Source: Phytophthora colocasiae
Lineage: Eukaryota > Oomycota > Peronosporomycetes > Peronosporales > Peronosporaceae
Length of the DNA stretch: 64,000 bases
Assembly: GCA_018806915.1 (NCBI GenBank)
Contig: JAGKQI010000105.1
Location: 3,782,001-3,846,000, forward strand
Direction of reading: 5' to 3'
The notes under the pieces were generated by a model that had not been told where the DNA came from, did not search any database, and was given only the letters and a program-made list of their open reading frames with translations. Shown here piece by piece: positions 1-10,054 of this stretch (positions are counted from its first letter, which is position 1; each line of letters starts with the position of its first letter). Made by a program: the position numbers and the translations under genes.

Positions 1-3000
1 TCCAGTTCCAGGTCTGAAATTGCGCGATCTAAGTCGAGCTTTTCTTTGTGTCTTGAGGCTGCCACTAGGTTGACAGCGCTCTGGTTTGACAAGGCATCAA
101 CATCGATACCGCCTGTATCCACCGATTCGACACGAGAGGCTCGAGAGCAATGTTGACCCAGGAAGCGAACACGCATCCACTTCCGAATGGCCTTGCGCAG
201 CTCCGTTTTCGAGATAGGTTTGACGATGAACTCGTCCATACCAGCATCTAGACACTTCTTTCGATCACCACTCATAGCGTACGCTGTAACACCGATAATG
301 GGGATACGCGGCAGCTTGTGTTGCTTCTCGAAAGCGCGAATATTTTGAGTCGACTCGTATCCGTTCATGATAGGCATTTCGCAGTCCATCAGCACGATGT
401 CGTACGAATCGTGATGCTCCTGGTACATTTGATAAGCGTCCAATCCGTTCGTCTCCCACTGCAACAAGTGGTTATCCTCCATGAAGAAGCTCTTGACGAC
501 TTCCCAGTTGAATTCATTGTCTTCCACCACCAAGATCCGAGCGTGCTTCGGTACCAGCTCAGACATTGACGCGTTATGTCTGGCGTTGCTGTTTGCTAGA
601 GAAGGAGCGGCGCCTGCCTCAGCAGCCATAATTGCCGGGACCTTAGGGATAAGCTCGTTCTCTTCGTCCTCAGGGCGACGCACCACAACTGTGAAGAAAA
701 ACTCGGAGCCCTCGCCCAGTTCACTGTCGACATCAATATCACCGTCCATCAACTCCACAAGTTGCTTACAAATTGCAAGACCCAAACCAGAGCCAGTGGG
801 GTTGTTCTTCCGTGTACGTTCAAGCTTCGTGAACAGTGAGAACAAACGGGATTTCTCCTCGTCATCCATGCCGACTCCTGTGTCGATCACTTGGAACAAA
901 AGCTTCACGCAATGCTTTGGAAGATCTGGCGACGGAACCATGTTGCATCGAACTGTGATCGATCCCTCGTTCGTGAACTTAATAGCGTTAGAAAGCAGGT
1001 TCAGCAGCACTTGACGTAGTCGACTCACATCACCAATTACGCGTTTGGGAACCTTTGGCGAGCATTCTAGCGTAAGCTTAATGTGCTTTTCACGTGCCTT
1101 GAACTTGAAGATCTCCACTGAGTACTCCAACAAGTCTTGCATATGGAAGGGATCCGCAGAAATCTCCATGTGCCCGGCTTCAATCTTTGACAAGTCGAGG
1201 ATGTCGTTGATAAGATTCAGCAGCAGCGATCCAGATATGTACGCAATGTGCACGTAGCGCTCAGGCGTCTTGTCCAACTTTTGGTCGCGCAGGAGTTCCA
1301 ACATGCCCAATACACCGTTCAAAGGAGTGCGAAGCTCGTGGCTGAACGACGCCAGGAAATTTACCTTGGCCGCCTCCATGTGTTTCTTCGCAGTGTAGTC
1401 TTGGCCCACACCAATCACACCGCGAATGTTGCCGTGCATGTCCTTCTTACTAGAGGCATTCACAAGCAGCAGTAAGGATCGGCCTGCAGCCGTCGTCATT
1501 GGAAGTTCCATTTCCCCCACATCAATGCCAATCAACGCCTGGTTCAACAATTTTCGCACCTCTGAACGATTCTCAGCATTGATGAACGCGTCTACCAACG
1601 ACAGTCCCAGAACGGTGGACTTGTGGAAACCAGTTATCTCCTCAATCTTCTGGTTCCACTCGTTGATGCACCCAAAGGTGTCTACACCAAAGATGGGTGC
1701 ATTAGCCGTATCGATCAAGCGAAAGTATTCGTGTTCCTGCGCGATGCGATCGGTAATATCTTGCCCGATGCCCACCACGCCGACAATGTTTCCGTGCATG
1801 TCATTACGAGGAGTGGCGTTCAGAAGAATCTCAATTCTAGTACCAGGGCGTGTAATCAGCGGGAATTCGAAGTTAGCAGTCTGGATACCATTGAGCGCCT
1901 TGCTGAACACGTCTGCCACGATAGGTCGGTACTCTGGCGAGATAAACGTTTCCACCAGATTCTCTCCGATCACTTCAGCTGTTGAGTACTTCGTGATCTG
2001 CGCTGCCTTTTTGTTCCAAATGTTCACACACAGATTAGCATCTACGCCAAAGATCGGGGCGTTGGCTGTGTCAATCAGTCGAGTGTACTCTTGCTCCTGG
2101 ACAATCCGATCAGTTAAGTCTTGTCCAATGCCGACAACGCCCACGATCTTACCGTGTTGGTCAAACCGTGCGGTCGCATTCATGCGGATGTTCACAGTGC
2201 GCCCATTCTTTTTCTTCAGCTCAACATCAAAATTGGAGGTTTCATCGCCCTCCAGAGCCTTCCACAAAATGGTTTCCACCGCGTCGCGGTATTCTTGAGG
2301 AATGGCCCAGTTCACCAAGTCCTTACCGACTGCCTCCTCCTTTGAGAAACGCGTCATCTCAGCAGTCTTGTGGTTCCAGATATTGATCTTTCCTTGCGCG
2401 TCCGCGCCAAAGATTGGAGCATTTGCCTTCTCAATCAATCGGGCGTACTCTTGCTCTTGCGCGATACGATCCGTGATGTCTTGTCCAATGCCAACCATGC
2501 CGATTACTGCCCCATGCTCGTTAAACCGAGGTGTTGCATTTAGCAGGATCTCCACACGACGACCAGCTTTTGTCACCAGAGGGAATTCAAAGTTCGCAGT
2601 CTCCGTCCCATCGAGAGCCTTTGATAGGACTGCACTGACAGCTTCACGGTAGTCCTTTGTGATGAACTTTTCCACCAAATTCTCACCGACCACTTCATCA
2701 TTAGAATACATCATGATTTCAGCAGCCTTCTTGTTCCAGATATTGACGCGGCCTTCGCTGTCAACCCCGAAAATGGGCGCATTGGCAGTATCAATCAGGC
2801 GGCTATACTCTTGCTCCTGAGCAATTCGCTCTGTGATATCCTGGCCAATACTTACAACACCGACAATCTCCCCGAGCTCGTTATATCGCGGGGTGGCATT
2901 TAGCAAAATCTCCACGCGACGGCCGGACTTCGTGATAAGTGGGAAGTTGAAGTTAGCAGTTTGTACACCGTTTAACGCCTGCGATAACACCAAGCCCACA

Positions 3001-5213
3001 GCAGATCGATACCCTTCCGAAATAAACTCCTGTACCAAATCCTTTCCGATGACCTCATCAGATGTGAACTGCGTGATTTCAGCAGACTTGTCGTTCCAAA
3101 TATTTACAAGGCCTGCCATGTCGACACCAAAAATGGGGGCATTGGCTGTGTCGATTAGGCGGCTGTACTCTTGCTCCTGTACGATGCGCTCTGTGATGTC
3201 TTGACCGATACCGACAACGCCCACAATATCACCGTGCTGGTTGTAGCGAGGTGTGGCGTTCAGCAAAATATCTACACGTCTGCCAGTCTTCGTGATAAGC
3301 GGAAACTCAAAGTTAGCGGTACCTTCTCCCTCCATGGCCTTCGACATAACATCAGACACTCCTGCCCGGTAGTCATGCGGAATAAAGCTTTCAACCAGAC
3401 GTGTTCCTCGTGCCTCCAGCACAGTGTACTCCGTGATCGCTACAGCTTTGCGGTTCCAAATATCCACACGACCGTCCATATCAATCCCAAAAATCGGAGC
3501 ATTGGCCGTATCAATCAGTCGAATGTATTCTTCCTCCTGCGCGCGCTGGTCAGTGAAGTCTTGTCCGATGCCTACGACACCTGTGATCTTGCCACCGTGG
3601 TCGAAGCGCGGTGTAGCATTTAACAGAATGTCCAGCTGTCTCCCACTTTTTGTTACCAAAGGGAACTCAAAGTTCGCAGTTTCAACACCACCCATTGCTT
3701 TCGATAGCACGTCAGCAACCGTGTCACGCGCATATTCAGCGATAAACCCGAGAAGATCCTTTCCAATGGCCTGGACGTAAGAATAATCTGTAATCGTAGC
3801 AGCCTTCTTATTCCAAATCGTAACACGAAACTTCTTGTCGACTCCCACGATAGGTGCGTTAGCTGTGTCAATGAGACGGCTGTACTCTTGCTCTTGCACG
3901 ATTCGTTCTGTAATATCCTGACCAATACCAACCACACCAACGATAGCACCGGCGTGGTTGTAGCGTGGTGTCGCATTCAGTAGAATCTCCACCTTTCGAC
4001 CGTGCTTTGTGATCAGAGGAAACTCGAAGTTAGCTGTCTCAACGCCTTGTAGCGCCTTTTGGAATACTGCTGCCACTTCCTCACGATAATCTTCGTGGAT
4101 CAAGAAGGACACCAAATCAACGCCCATGACCTCACCTGGCCAGTACTCACTAATTTGCGCGGCCTTTTTGTTAAAGATCACAACGCCTCCTTCCGTGTCT
4201 ACACCGAAGATGGGGGCATTTGCTGAATCCACAAGCTTACTGTACTCCATTTCACTTGCGTTGCGAGCAGTCACGTCCTGTCCAATGGCTACGATGCGGT
4301 TAACCGTTGTACCTGCTCCATCGACACTCACCTGTGGCGTGAGACTTAGTAGCAACTCTACACGAGCACCACCGGCAGTCTTCAGTGGCAACTCGAACTC
4401 TGACACTGATGTATTAGTCGACGCAACACGTGCCAGCAGTTCGCCCACGAGTATGCGGAAGTCGTCGTGCACCAAGTCGACCAACGGCGTGCCCATCACT
4501 TGGTCAATGGCATAACCCGTCAGCGCCTCAGCCTTCGGGTTCCACAAGATAATATTTCCGTCTCGATCCAGTTCCACAATGGGAGCGTTGGCTTGCTGCG
4601 CCACTCGCGCATACTGCGATCCCTGCAATTGCCACACCGTGACGTCCTGTCCAATAGCCACGACACTTAAGATCTTGTCCTCGCCCACGTCGACCGTCAA
4701 GTTCACGAGCAGCTTCAAGTTACGGCCAAGTTCCGGCGTGTTCAGCTCGATTTCCACGTCATGCACCGTATCGTTGATGTCGGCCAGAGCTTGTTCCAGT
4801 CCGCGCGTGACTACGGCCGTCTTGGGGGCCGTGACGAGCTCCGTGATAGGACGGCCAACCACTTGAGCACTCAGCAGTCCGGAGAGCTGCGCCAGCTTCT
4901 GGTTCCAGAGCGTCACGTGACCCGTCACATCCAACGCCAGGGCGGGCGCGTTGGCCTCGTTCAACAGACGGAAGAGCCGCGGGTGGATGCCTGTAGACAC
5001 ACGTGTGAGTGGGCTGGAGGCGGACGCGATGGCCGGTCGGCGCTCATCAGCGTCGATGCCGCTGCCATTGCTGCAGTTGCTGTCGCGCCTGGAACGGCGC
5101 GTTCCCGCCGTGGCCGTCGGCTTGCGGTTCGTATTGTTGCTCGTCTTCTTGCGGATCTGCTTTTTGGAGCTTGCACGCGGCTTGTCCGTCTGGCGTGGGG
5201 TGGAGCTGTCCAT
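1..5213 (-). CDS. HK1: PAS-array hybrid histidine kinase, 10 PAS domains (3' end beyond window)
   Basis: An uninterrupted reading frame runs from ATG 5213-5211 to the window edge (1737 codons seen, no intron). After a basic, Ser/Thr-rich leader of about 80 residues come ten PAS repeats, each opening with ANAP and most closing with GIGQD(I/V)T. Their ANAP motifs lie near 4945, 4585, 4215, 3855, 3495, 3135, 2775, 2415, 2055 and 1700. HisKA follows with FSHELRTPLNG (His codon 1340-1338, residue 1292), then HATPase with the N-box LLNLLSNAIKFTN, DTGVGM and GSGLGLAICKQL. A receiver domain has MDCEMPI with the phospho-Asp codon at 386-384 (residue 1610) and the conserved Lys in FIVKPIS. I see no membrane segment. 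HK2 and HK3 continue past this point to an Hpt domain and CaaX box, so the missing end probably does too (inference). Expected role: intracellular sensing through a His-Asp phosphorelay; the ligand cannot be read from sequence. Confidence 0.93.
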   Translation of the reverse strand, partial: MDSSTPRQTDKPRASSKKQIRKKTSNNTNRKPTATAGTRRSRRDSNCSNGSGIDADERRPAIASASSPLTRVSTGIHPRLFRLLNEANAPALALDVTGHVTLWNQKLAQLSGLLSAQVVGRPITELVTAPKTAVVTRGLEQALADINDTVHDVEIELNTPELGRNLKLLVNLTVDVGEDKILSVVAIGQDVTVWQLQGSQYARVAQQANAPIVELDRDGNIILWNPKAEALTGYAIDQVMGTPLVDLVHDDFRILVGELLARVASTNTSVSEFELPLKTAGGARVELLLSLTPQVSVDGAGTTVNRIVAIGQDVTARNASEMEYSKLVDSANAPIFGVDTEGGVVIFNKKAAQISEYWPGEVMGVDLVSFLIHEDYREEVAAVFQKALQGVETANFEFPLITKHGRKVEILLNATPRYNHAGAIVGVVGIGQDITERIVQEQEYSRLIDTANAPIVGVDKKFRVTIWNKKAATITDYSYVQAIGKDLLGFIAEYARDTVADVLSKAMGGVETANFEFPLVTKSGRQLDILLNATPRFDHGGKITGVVGIGQDFTDQRAQEEEYIRLIDTANAPIFGIDMDGRVDIWNRKAVAITEYTVLEARGTRLVESFIPHDYRAGVSDVMSKAMEGEGTANFEFPLITKTGRRVDILLNATPRYNQHGDIVGVVGIGQDITERIVQEQEYSRLIDTANAPIFGVDMAGLVNIWNDKSAEITQFTSDEVIGKDLVQEFISEGYRSAVGLVLSQALNGVQTANFNFPLITKSGRRVEILLNATPRYNELGEIVGVVSIGQDITERIAQEQEYSRLIDTANAPIFGVDSEGRVNIWNKKAAEIMMYSNDEVVGENLVEKFITKDYREAVSAVLSKALDGTETANFEFPLVTKAGRRVEILLNATPRFNEHGAVIGMVGIGQDITDRIAQEQEYARLIEKANAPIFGADAQGKINIWNHKTAEMTRFSKEEAVGKDLVNWAIPQEYRDAVETILWKALEGDETSNFDVELKKKNGRTVNIRMNATARFDQHGKIVGVVGIGQDLTDRIVQEQEYTRLIDTANAPIFGVDANLCVNIWNKKAAQITKYSTAEVIGENLVETFISPEYRPIVADVFSKALNGIQTANFEFPLITRPGTRIEILLNATPRNDMHGNIVGVVGIGQDITDRIAQEHEYFRLIDTANAPIFGVDTFGCINEWNQKIEEITGFHKSTVLGLSLVDAFINAENRSEVRKLLNQALIGIDVGEMELPMTTAAGRSLLLLVNASSKKDMHGNIRGVIGVGQDYTAKKHMEAAKVNFLASFSHELRTPLNGVLGMLELLRDQKLDKTPERYVHIAYISGSLLLNLINDILDLSKIEAGHMEISADPFHMQDLLEYSVEIFKFKAREKHIKLTLECSPKVPKRVIGDVSRLRQVLLNLLSNAIKFTNEGSITVRCNMVPSPDLPKHCVKLLFQVIDTGVGMDDEEKSRLFSLFTKLERTRKNNPTGSGLGLAICKQLVELMDGDIDVDSELGEGSEFFFTVVVRRPEDEENELIPKVPAIMAAEAGAAPSLANSNARHNASMSELVPKHARILVVEDNEFNWEVVKSFFMEDNHLLQWETNGLDAYQMYQEHHDSYDIVLMDCEMPIMNGYESTQNIRAFEKQHKLPRIPIIGVTAYAMSGDRKKCLDAGMDEFIVKPISKTELRKAIRKWMRVRFLGQHCSRASRVESVDTGGIDVDALSNQSAVNLVAASRHKEKLDLDRAISDLEL
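1390..4960 (-). repeat. Coding tandem PAS array of HK1 (10 units, about 360-bp period)
   Basis: Ten diverged units of about 120 codons. Units 1 and 2 are the most divergent. Units 3-9 share IFGVD- or IVGVD-type starts and a TANFEFPL strand. Unit 10, next to HisKA, has the distinct INEWNQKIEEITG sequence also found in the last unit of HK2 and HK3. No two units look nearly identical at the DNA level, unlike in HK2. Confidence 0.9.
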
Positions 5214-6752
5214 CGAGAGCGCAAGTGCGGGGCGGGAGGGGCTCGAGTCTCAGCAACGCCGGTAGTGAGAAACTGAGTTGCAGCGGGAGGCGGCAGAACG
5301 GCCGGACAAACTGCAAGAAAGGGCGCGTCCCACGGGCGACTCAAAAGCGGACGAAGGGCGTGGGCGACGCCTGCGGAGACCGAGCGGGGGGACGAGGCGA
5401 GGTCGAGCGCGAGCGCGAGGGCCTCGAGTTCTGTAGTGAACGGCTCCCCGCAGCCTGTCTCGGCTTGAGCTGGGCAAAAGCAGATTTGTAACAGGCGCAA
5501 AGCGGTGCCCAGCTGGAGACTTAAACGATCCGCGGAGTAATCGACGCTGTTTCTATATATTAGATATTAAAGGTATTTGAATTTTGTTTAATTGAATGAA
5601 TAGGTAAGTTGAAGAAATTTTACGAACGGATATGACAGGGTATTGAATGCTGAATAATGCGTTTCAACACGGCGACGGTATGGCTGTCAACGTGAAATAC
5701 AAACGCACACAATTTGAGTGGACCACAGGGAATGGCTCTTCTGTGCCTTCTTTTGAGCCAATCGTGACGAACCGAGCGTCCATCGCGCTGCTGCTCATGG
5801 ATGGATACATCGTATTGCCGCGACTGTCTGCCGCGCCAAGAAGTGTTGGCCGCACGATGGTTCGCAGTGAACTGCGTGTTGGTCGGCCGGCCGGCCGTGC
5901 CTTGCCGCGCTCTTGAAGACATCCGTCGCTGCGAGAAGTTCTGTGTAGAGGCTGTGCCGCGCAATGTTTCGCGCAGGATAGCCAACGCGATTTGAGGTCT
6001 ATCATAGAGGACGCGGACGCGTTCCCGAACGAGTTTTGAACCCTCCGCTACGCAGGTGCATGAATGAATCATGGCTCTTTCCAAGCAGACCCCTGCTGTA
6101 AACTCTCGGCGGTGCAGGGCCTGCACCGCCGAGAGTTTACAGCATGTACGATCGGTTCACATCCGGTTGTTCACTGCGTGTGATGCAGTTGTGTCACTGC
6201 GCAACGTGGCAGGAACATGACCATGCAATGCAACAATGATTCGTGCATGGATATGTAAGTGGCGGCAGCTTGGCCAAACTTGTCCGCCTCTGCTCATCGG
6301 ATACCGTCTCCGTTGCAGGTGCGACATGGCTTGGCCGGATCGCGATCTGCATTTTGCCGGCGCTACCGTGGTCAGAGGAGGACATCACTTCGCAGAGAAA
6401 GCGGCACCTGTAAACAACCCATTCAACTCGGGCTGACTCAGTCGCCACGAAATATCAACGCTTCCTGGTGAACATGTATTGCTAGCTCTTCACTGTGTTT
6501 CTGTTTGAGGCCTGGCAGCCTCGTATTTTTCCGTCCTCAAACTCGCTATCCGTTGCAGGCCTCGACGTCCGCTGCGTGCGACTCCATCTCAACCACAGCA
6601 AACACGGCAGTAAGGCCTCGGCAGGTTGCGTGCCAAAAGACCTTTCTCCCGCGTCAAGTCCTCATCGTGGTGAGATGAGTCGAAACGCACGCAAGGACGG
6701 CTGTGCTAGACGCAGTGTTAACGGGACACCAACAACAAAACCGTGGGTCTCT
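5214..6752. other. Intergenic region upstream of HK1 (1.5 kb, no supported gene)
   Basis: This lies between the HK1 start (minus strand) and the 3' end of the Rab18-like gene. It should contain the HK1 promoter and 5' leader. Open frames on both strands at 4961-5500 and 5600-6930 are short, mutually overlapping and have no recognisable domain. The one striking element is the palindrome at 6094-6144. A short GGCCGGCCGGCC run sits near 5885. Confidence 0.6.
6094..6144. repeat. Perfect 51-bp palindrome (25-bp arms, 1-base centre)
   Basis: The arm 6094-6118 is the exact reverse complement of 6120-6144, with a single G at 6119 between them. Pairing stops abruptly on both sides (C at 6093, T at 6145). 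It lies about 880 bp upstream of HK1. It could form a cruciform in DNA or a hairpin in RNA; function unknown. Confidence 0.95.
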
Positions 6753-7765
6753 CTAACAGCACCCGCTGCCGCCACCGCCACTCTTCTCCACCTTGCCATC
6801 AAGCTTCCGACCGCGACTGCGCGGTGCCGTGTTGGACAGAAGCGCAGGGTTCTCAAGGATCTAAGGCGCAGCGTTGTCAACAGGTGGAAGCAGTCAAAAG
6901 CACGCACACCGTCAGTTCCACGTAAGTGAAGTGATACCACTACATCGAGAAATTCATCGTGATACCGCACCTTTTGCACTACTTCATTGAACACTTGCTG
7001 AATGCCGATCTTGGTCTTCGCACTGCTTTCGACAAACAGCATACCTTTAGACCGCGCCCAGTCCTCAGCCTCCCGGCGGCTCACCACTCGTTCCTGTATT
7101 CAGCAATAGTAATTAGCATCAAGGTATTGCTGAAAAAAAAATGTTTTCCAATTGCAAGTACCTTGTCAATTTTGTTGCCAACAAGCAACTTCACTACATC
7201 ACGCCCACCAGCCGGACTGTACACCTCCACCTCTTGCAGCCACAGATCCAAGTTTTCAAACGTGTCTCGACGGGCAACATCGTATACTGTTATCAAACAA
7301 CAAAAACGTAAGAATATGCAACCGGTACCACCTTCCAAATGCTCGTTCTCACCCAGGACGATGCCCTGCGCGCCTCTATAATATGAACTGGTCAACGTGC
7401 GGAAGCGCTCCTGGCCGGCAGTGTCCCAAATAGTCATTTTGATCTTCTTGCCGTCCACCTGCATCATTTTCACCTTGAAATCCACACCTGCACCACGCAC
7501 AAATTCTTAATCAGCGGGTATCCTGACAATGGACAGGGCCACTTCAAACAAGGCCTTTGCTGCTCGATCGACTCATCCTTACCGATAGTGCTCTGCAGGT
7601 TGTCGTCAAACGTGTCGTCCGTGAATCGAAGCAGCATACTGAGCGAGAACGACGTCAGATTCCGTCACTGGTGCATCAATCCGCATTTAAAGACACGAAC
7701 CTGCTCTTGCCGACGCCAGCGTCTCCAATGAGAAGGAGCTTGAACAAGTGGTCATAACCGTCCAT
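6753..7765 (-). CDS. RAB18: Rab18-like small GTPase
   Basis: Six exons give 612 nt (203 aa): 7701-7765, 7584-7639, 7353-7487, 7162-7286, 6971-7093 and 6753-6860, all bounded by GT-AG. The N-terminus reads [15 protein letters not shown]. Rab motifs are the P-loop GDAGVGKS (split by intron 1), switch I TIGVDFKVK, switch [16 protein letters not shown] and SSAK. Switch-region and helix sequences such as [10 protein letters not shown] and [10 protein letters not shown] resemble Rab18/RabC, known for lipid-droplet and ER membrane traffic. The protein ends in GSGCC, a double-Cys tail typical of geranylgeranylated Rabs. It starts 363 bp from, and divergent to, PSMG3. Rab family is certain; the Rab18 subgroup is by sequence recall. 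Confidence 0.92.
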
Positions 7766-8128
7766 GTCGCCTTAAACTACATGACACAACAGACGGCACA
7801 CGTCGTTAATGTGAGGAGCTACACTTAATTAGGGCTCTCTCTCGATAAAGCACCGGGTTTTCGCTTGGATCTTCAAGCATAATATGGAAGACATGCCACT
7901 GCACAGGGGGCGTACGGTACCTGCTGGGTTAAGACTGTGAGCGACGCGACACGGGGACCTGAACTGCGGGCGACGAGCGTTCTCTGTGTTGTTCGCTTCC
8001 TTCTCCCGTCTCTGTTTTGTCAGACCAGAAAACCCGCGAGGAGTTTTTAGCCAATAGTAATCGAGGATATATATTGAATCAGCAATAATTGTTATTTCAA
8101 CAAAAATATATTGTTGTGCACGAATACC
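7766..8128. promoter_or_regulatory. Divergent intergenic region between Rab18-like and PSMG3
   Basis: These 363 bp separate two head-to-head genes and must hold both promoters. The part near PSMG3 (8050-8120) is AT-rich. I see no clear initiator consensus or long repeat. Confidence 0.5.
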
Positions 8129-8754
8129 ATGGCTGAGGAGACGACACCAGCCCCGGCAGCCTTGTACACTAAGAAAGACCGAAAGGTGCTGCGACGATGG
8201 AAAGAGCTGATCAGACTGTCCAGGTTACGACTAACGCCGTTCTTTGATGCAGGATATTAATGGGGTCCCGACGGATATTGCGGTCTCAATCTTTGCCGAC
8301 CGCGTGTTCATTGCCGTGACGCAACTGGGAACCTTCGGCACATTGGTAGGAGGCATATCGCGACAAGGATGTGATTTAGCGCGTTGATAGTAGAGCTGAC
8401 GAGTGTATGTTGCTGTTGCAGGTGGAAGCGCAACAGAAGGACTCGATCAGCGGAAAACTCCAGCCCGACATTCACGTTCGGCTCGGAAGGCGCGACGACC
8501 CCCTGCTTCTGGTGTATGCTCGACAATTTCTAGAGCATTTCGGGTAAGTTGCAAACGACTGGGGATGCAATAGGATATAAAATGTCACTGATTGCTTGTA
8601 CGTCTGTATTTTGCCTGCCTGCAGCGTTCCCCTCGGACTGCCGATCTTGGCGGCAATCGGGCTTAAGGACCGTTCGTCGGATACATTTGAGGTTGTCATG
8701 CAGAGTGTGAAGCAACTTTTTGGTCAAGCTCAAAGCGCACAAGGCCAGTCGTAA
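8129..8754 (+). CDS. PSMG3: Proteasome assembly chaperone 3
   Basis: Four exons, 8129-8185, 8253-8345, 8422-8543 and 8625-8754, give 402 nt (133 aa; the human protein is about 122 aa). The sequence follows PAC3/PSMG3 through NGVPTDIAVSIFADRVF, VTQLGTFGTL, VRLGRRDDPLLLVYARQ and LAAIGLKDRS. In the family, PAC3 pairs with PAC4 and helps assemble the 20S proteasome alpha ring in the cytosol. The first intron donor at 8186 was chosen because it keeps the frame and makes a 67-bp intron. The alternative GT near 8213 leaves an implausible 28-40 bp intron and breaks the frame. The initiator ATG is the only good candidate. Confidence 0.85.
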
Positions 8755-9450
8755 TGCGTTGCATCTAGACGGAAGAAGCGAGCAAGTGTTTAATGAAGCT
8801 GCTTTTCTTTACGATACTCCATTTGGTGATGAAGCGTGGCATTTGACCGTTGCGCAGTGGATACGCATCGACTGGAGTTACAGGAGCAATGTGCCTCAAG
8901 ATACCGTTCTCATTCTCTTCATCCGAGAACCATGGGATTATGCCCAACGTTGGCGAAAGGAGTCGTGACACGACGTGTTGGTCAGTCCGATGGTCCAGCG
9001 CATTTTTATCAGGCCGCATGGTATACTTAATAGTCTATCACATAGAGAATCATATAAGATCTCCCCCATTGAGTGAAATCACGCACAAGACCATTGAGTG
9101 ATCTGCCCGCCTTCCTGAGCGATCCCGGCAACGAAACTCTGGAATTACACGAAAACTATGTCCGTAAGCATATCTGCGTCGACAGCGCGGCGGAAGCGCG
9201 GTTGGGGAGCGCGCAGGACGAGAGTATCTGTATATATTTATATAAGTATAGAGAGAGTTTGAGTGCTAAATTGGAGCGCTCTGATTGGCTGTTCACTTTT
9301 TCACCCTGGGATGGGGGACGTTGAAGTTGTGGGTCTCTTCAACGGGCGCGACCCTGTCGCCTTCGATCACTTTGCAAGTTGCCAGCTCCTGCCTCTCGAC
9401 CGGACCAAGCCAGCCAGCACCAACGCAAGCAAGCAACCACATACGTAACA
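8755..9450. other. Intergenic region, no gene seen
   Basis: Nearly 700 bp between PSMG3 and the small gene at 9451. It holds only short overlapping open frames without domains and an AT-rich tract near 9228-9255 (TATA-like runs), which could serve the downstream promoter. Confidence 0.5.
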
Positions 9451-9779
9451 ATGCCGAAGACCTCTTCTGTTGATGCCGGTGCGCTACAACCGATGTAGCA
9501 GCTAGTCCATGTAGGAAAACAGGTGACTCACTGTAGCTTTTTGCAGAAACCACGACCAAGACGGAGTGCCTGGAACTCTTCCGCGCACTGAAGAACAAGG
9601 ACGAACTGTCACGCTCGTGCAAGGAGATCATGCAGATGATCACTGCCAACGACAAAGGTGTGATGGAAAACGAGCCGCTCAACACGCACGGCGGGAGTCG
9701 CGCGCGCGGCGGCATCAGCCATGCAGCACTGCAACGCCGCTTCACAGGCAAGATGTCGGGCGTAAGCCTGTCGGGTTAG
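9451..9779 (+). CDS. Small conserved-looking protein of unknown function (86 aa)
   Basis: Two exons, 9451-9478 and 9547-9779, total 261 nt. The donor is CG|GTGCGC and the acceptor TTTGCAG. The product starts MPKTSSVDAE and continues with a charged helix (TECLELFRALKNKDELS) and a Gly/Arg-rich C-terminal part (HGGSRARGGISHAALQRRF). I do not recognise the family. Support for a real gene: the frame is open across a clean intron, the ATG comes soon after an AT-rich leader, and codon use resembles the neighbours. No signal peptide or membrane segment is visible. Confidence 0.6.
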
Positions 9780-10054
9780 GGCGCCGCGCCGGCCATGAGC
9801 GCGAGACCGAGTCCAGTCGAGTCGAGCCCAGCCCCACTCGTTGCGTAGTGTTTCACCAAGTCCAGTAGGAGGATCGTGTAGAGGGGTGAAGTCGGCCAGG
9901 GGCGGCCGTTAGCTGCTGTACCAATACCCCCTCGCAATTAACTCGTTTCATTTTAACTCCACCAAATAACCCATTTCAAGAATGATTGTGTGTGGTTTAT
10001 TCTGAAAAAAAAACACATCTGGGTGATTGGGTCATTGCCACTCAATTGCTAACG

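Noticed and set aside
4961..5500. Minus-strand and plus-strand open frames over the HK1 start (4961-5500, 5009-5491)
   Set aside because: They owe their length to GC-rich sequence, contain Arg/Pro/Ala runs and overlap the HK1 coding start in other frames.
8186..8252. A 28-40 bp first intron in PSMG3 starting at the GT near 8213
   Set aside because: It is too short for a spliceosomal intron and puts exon 2 out of frame; the donor at 8186 fits both length and frame.
9986..10054. N-terminal extension of the Era-type GTPase from an upstream ATG at 9986
   Set aside because: The extra 23 residues come from an A-rich leader with poor coding character; the ATG at 10055 begins a presequence-like segment.
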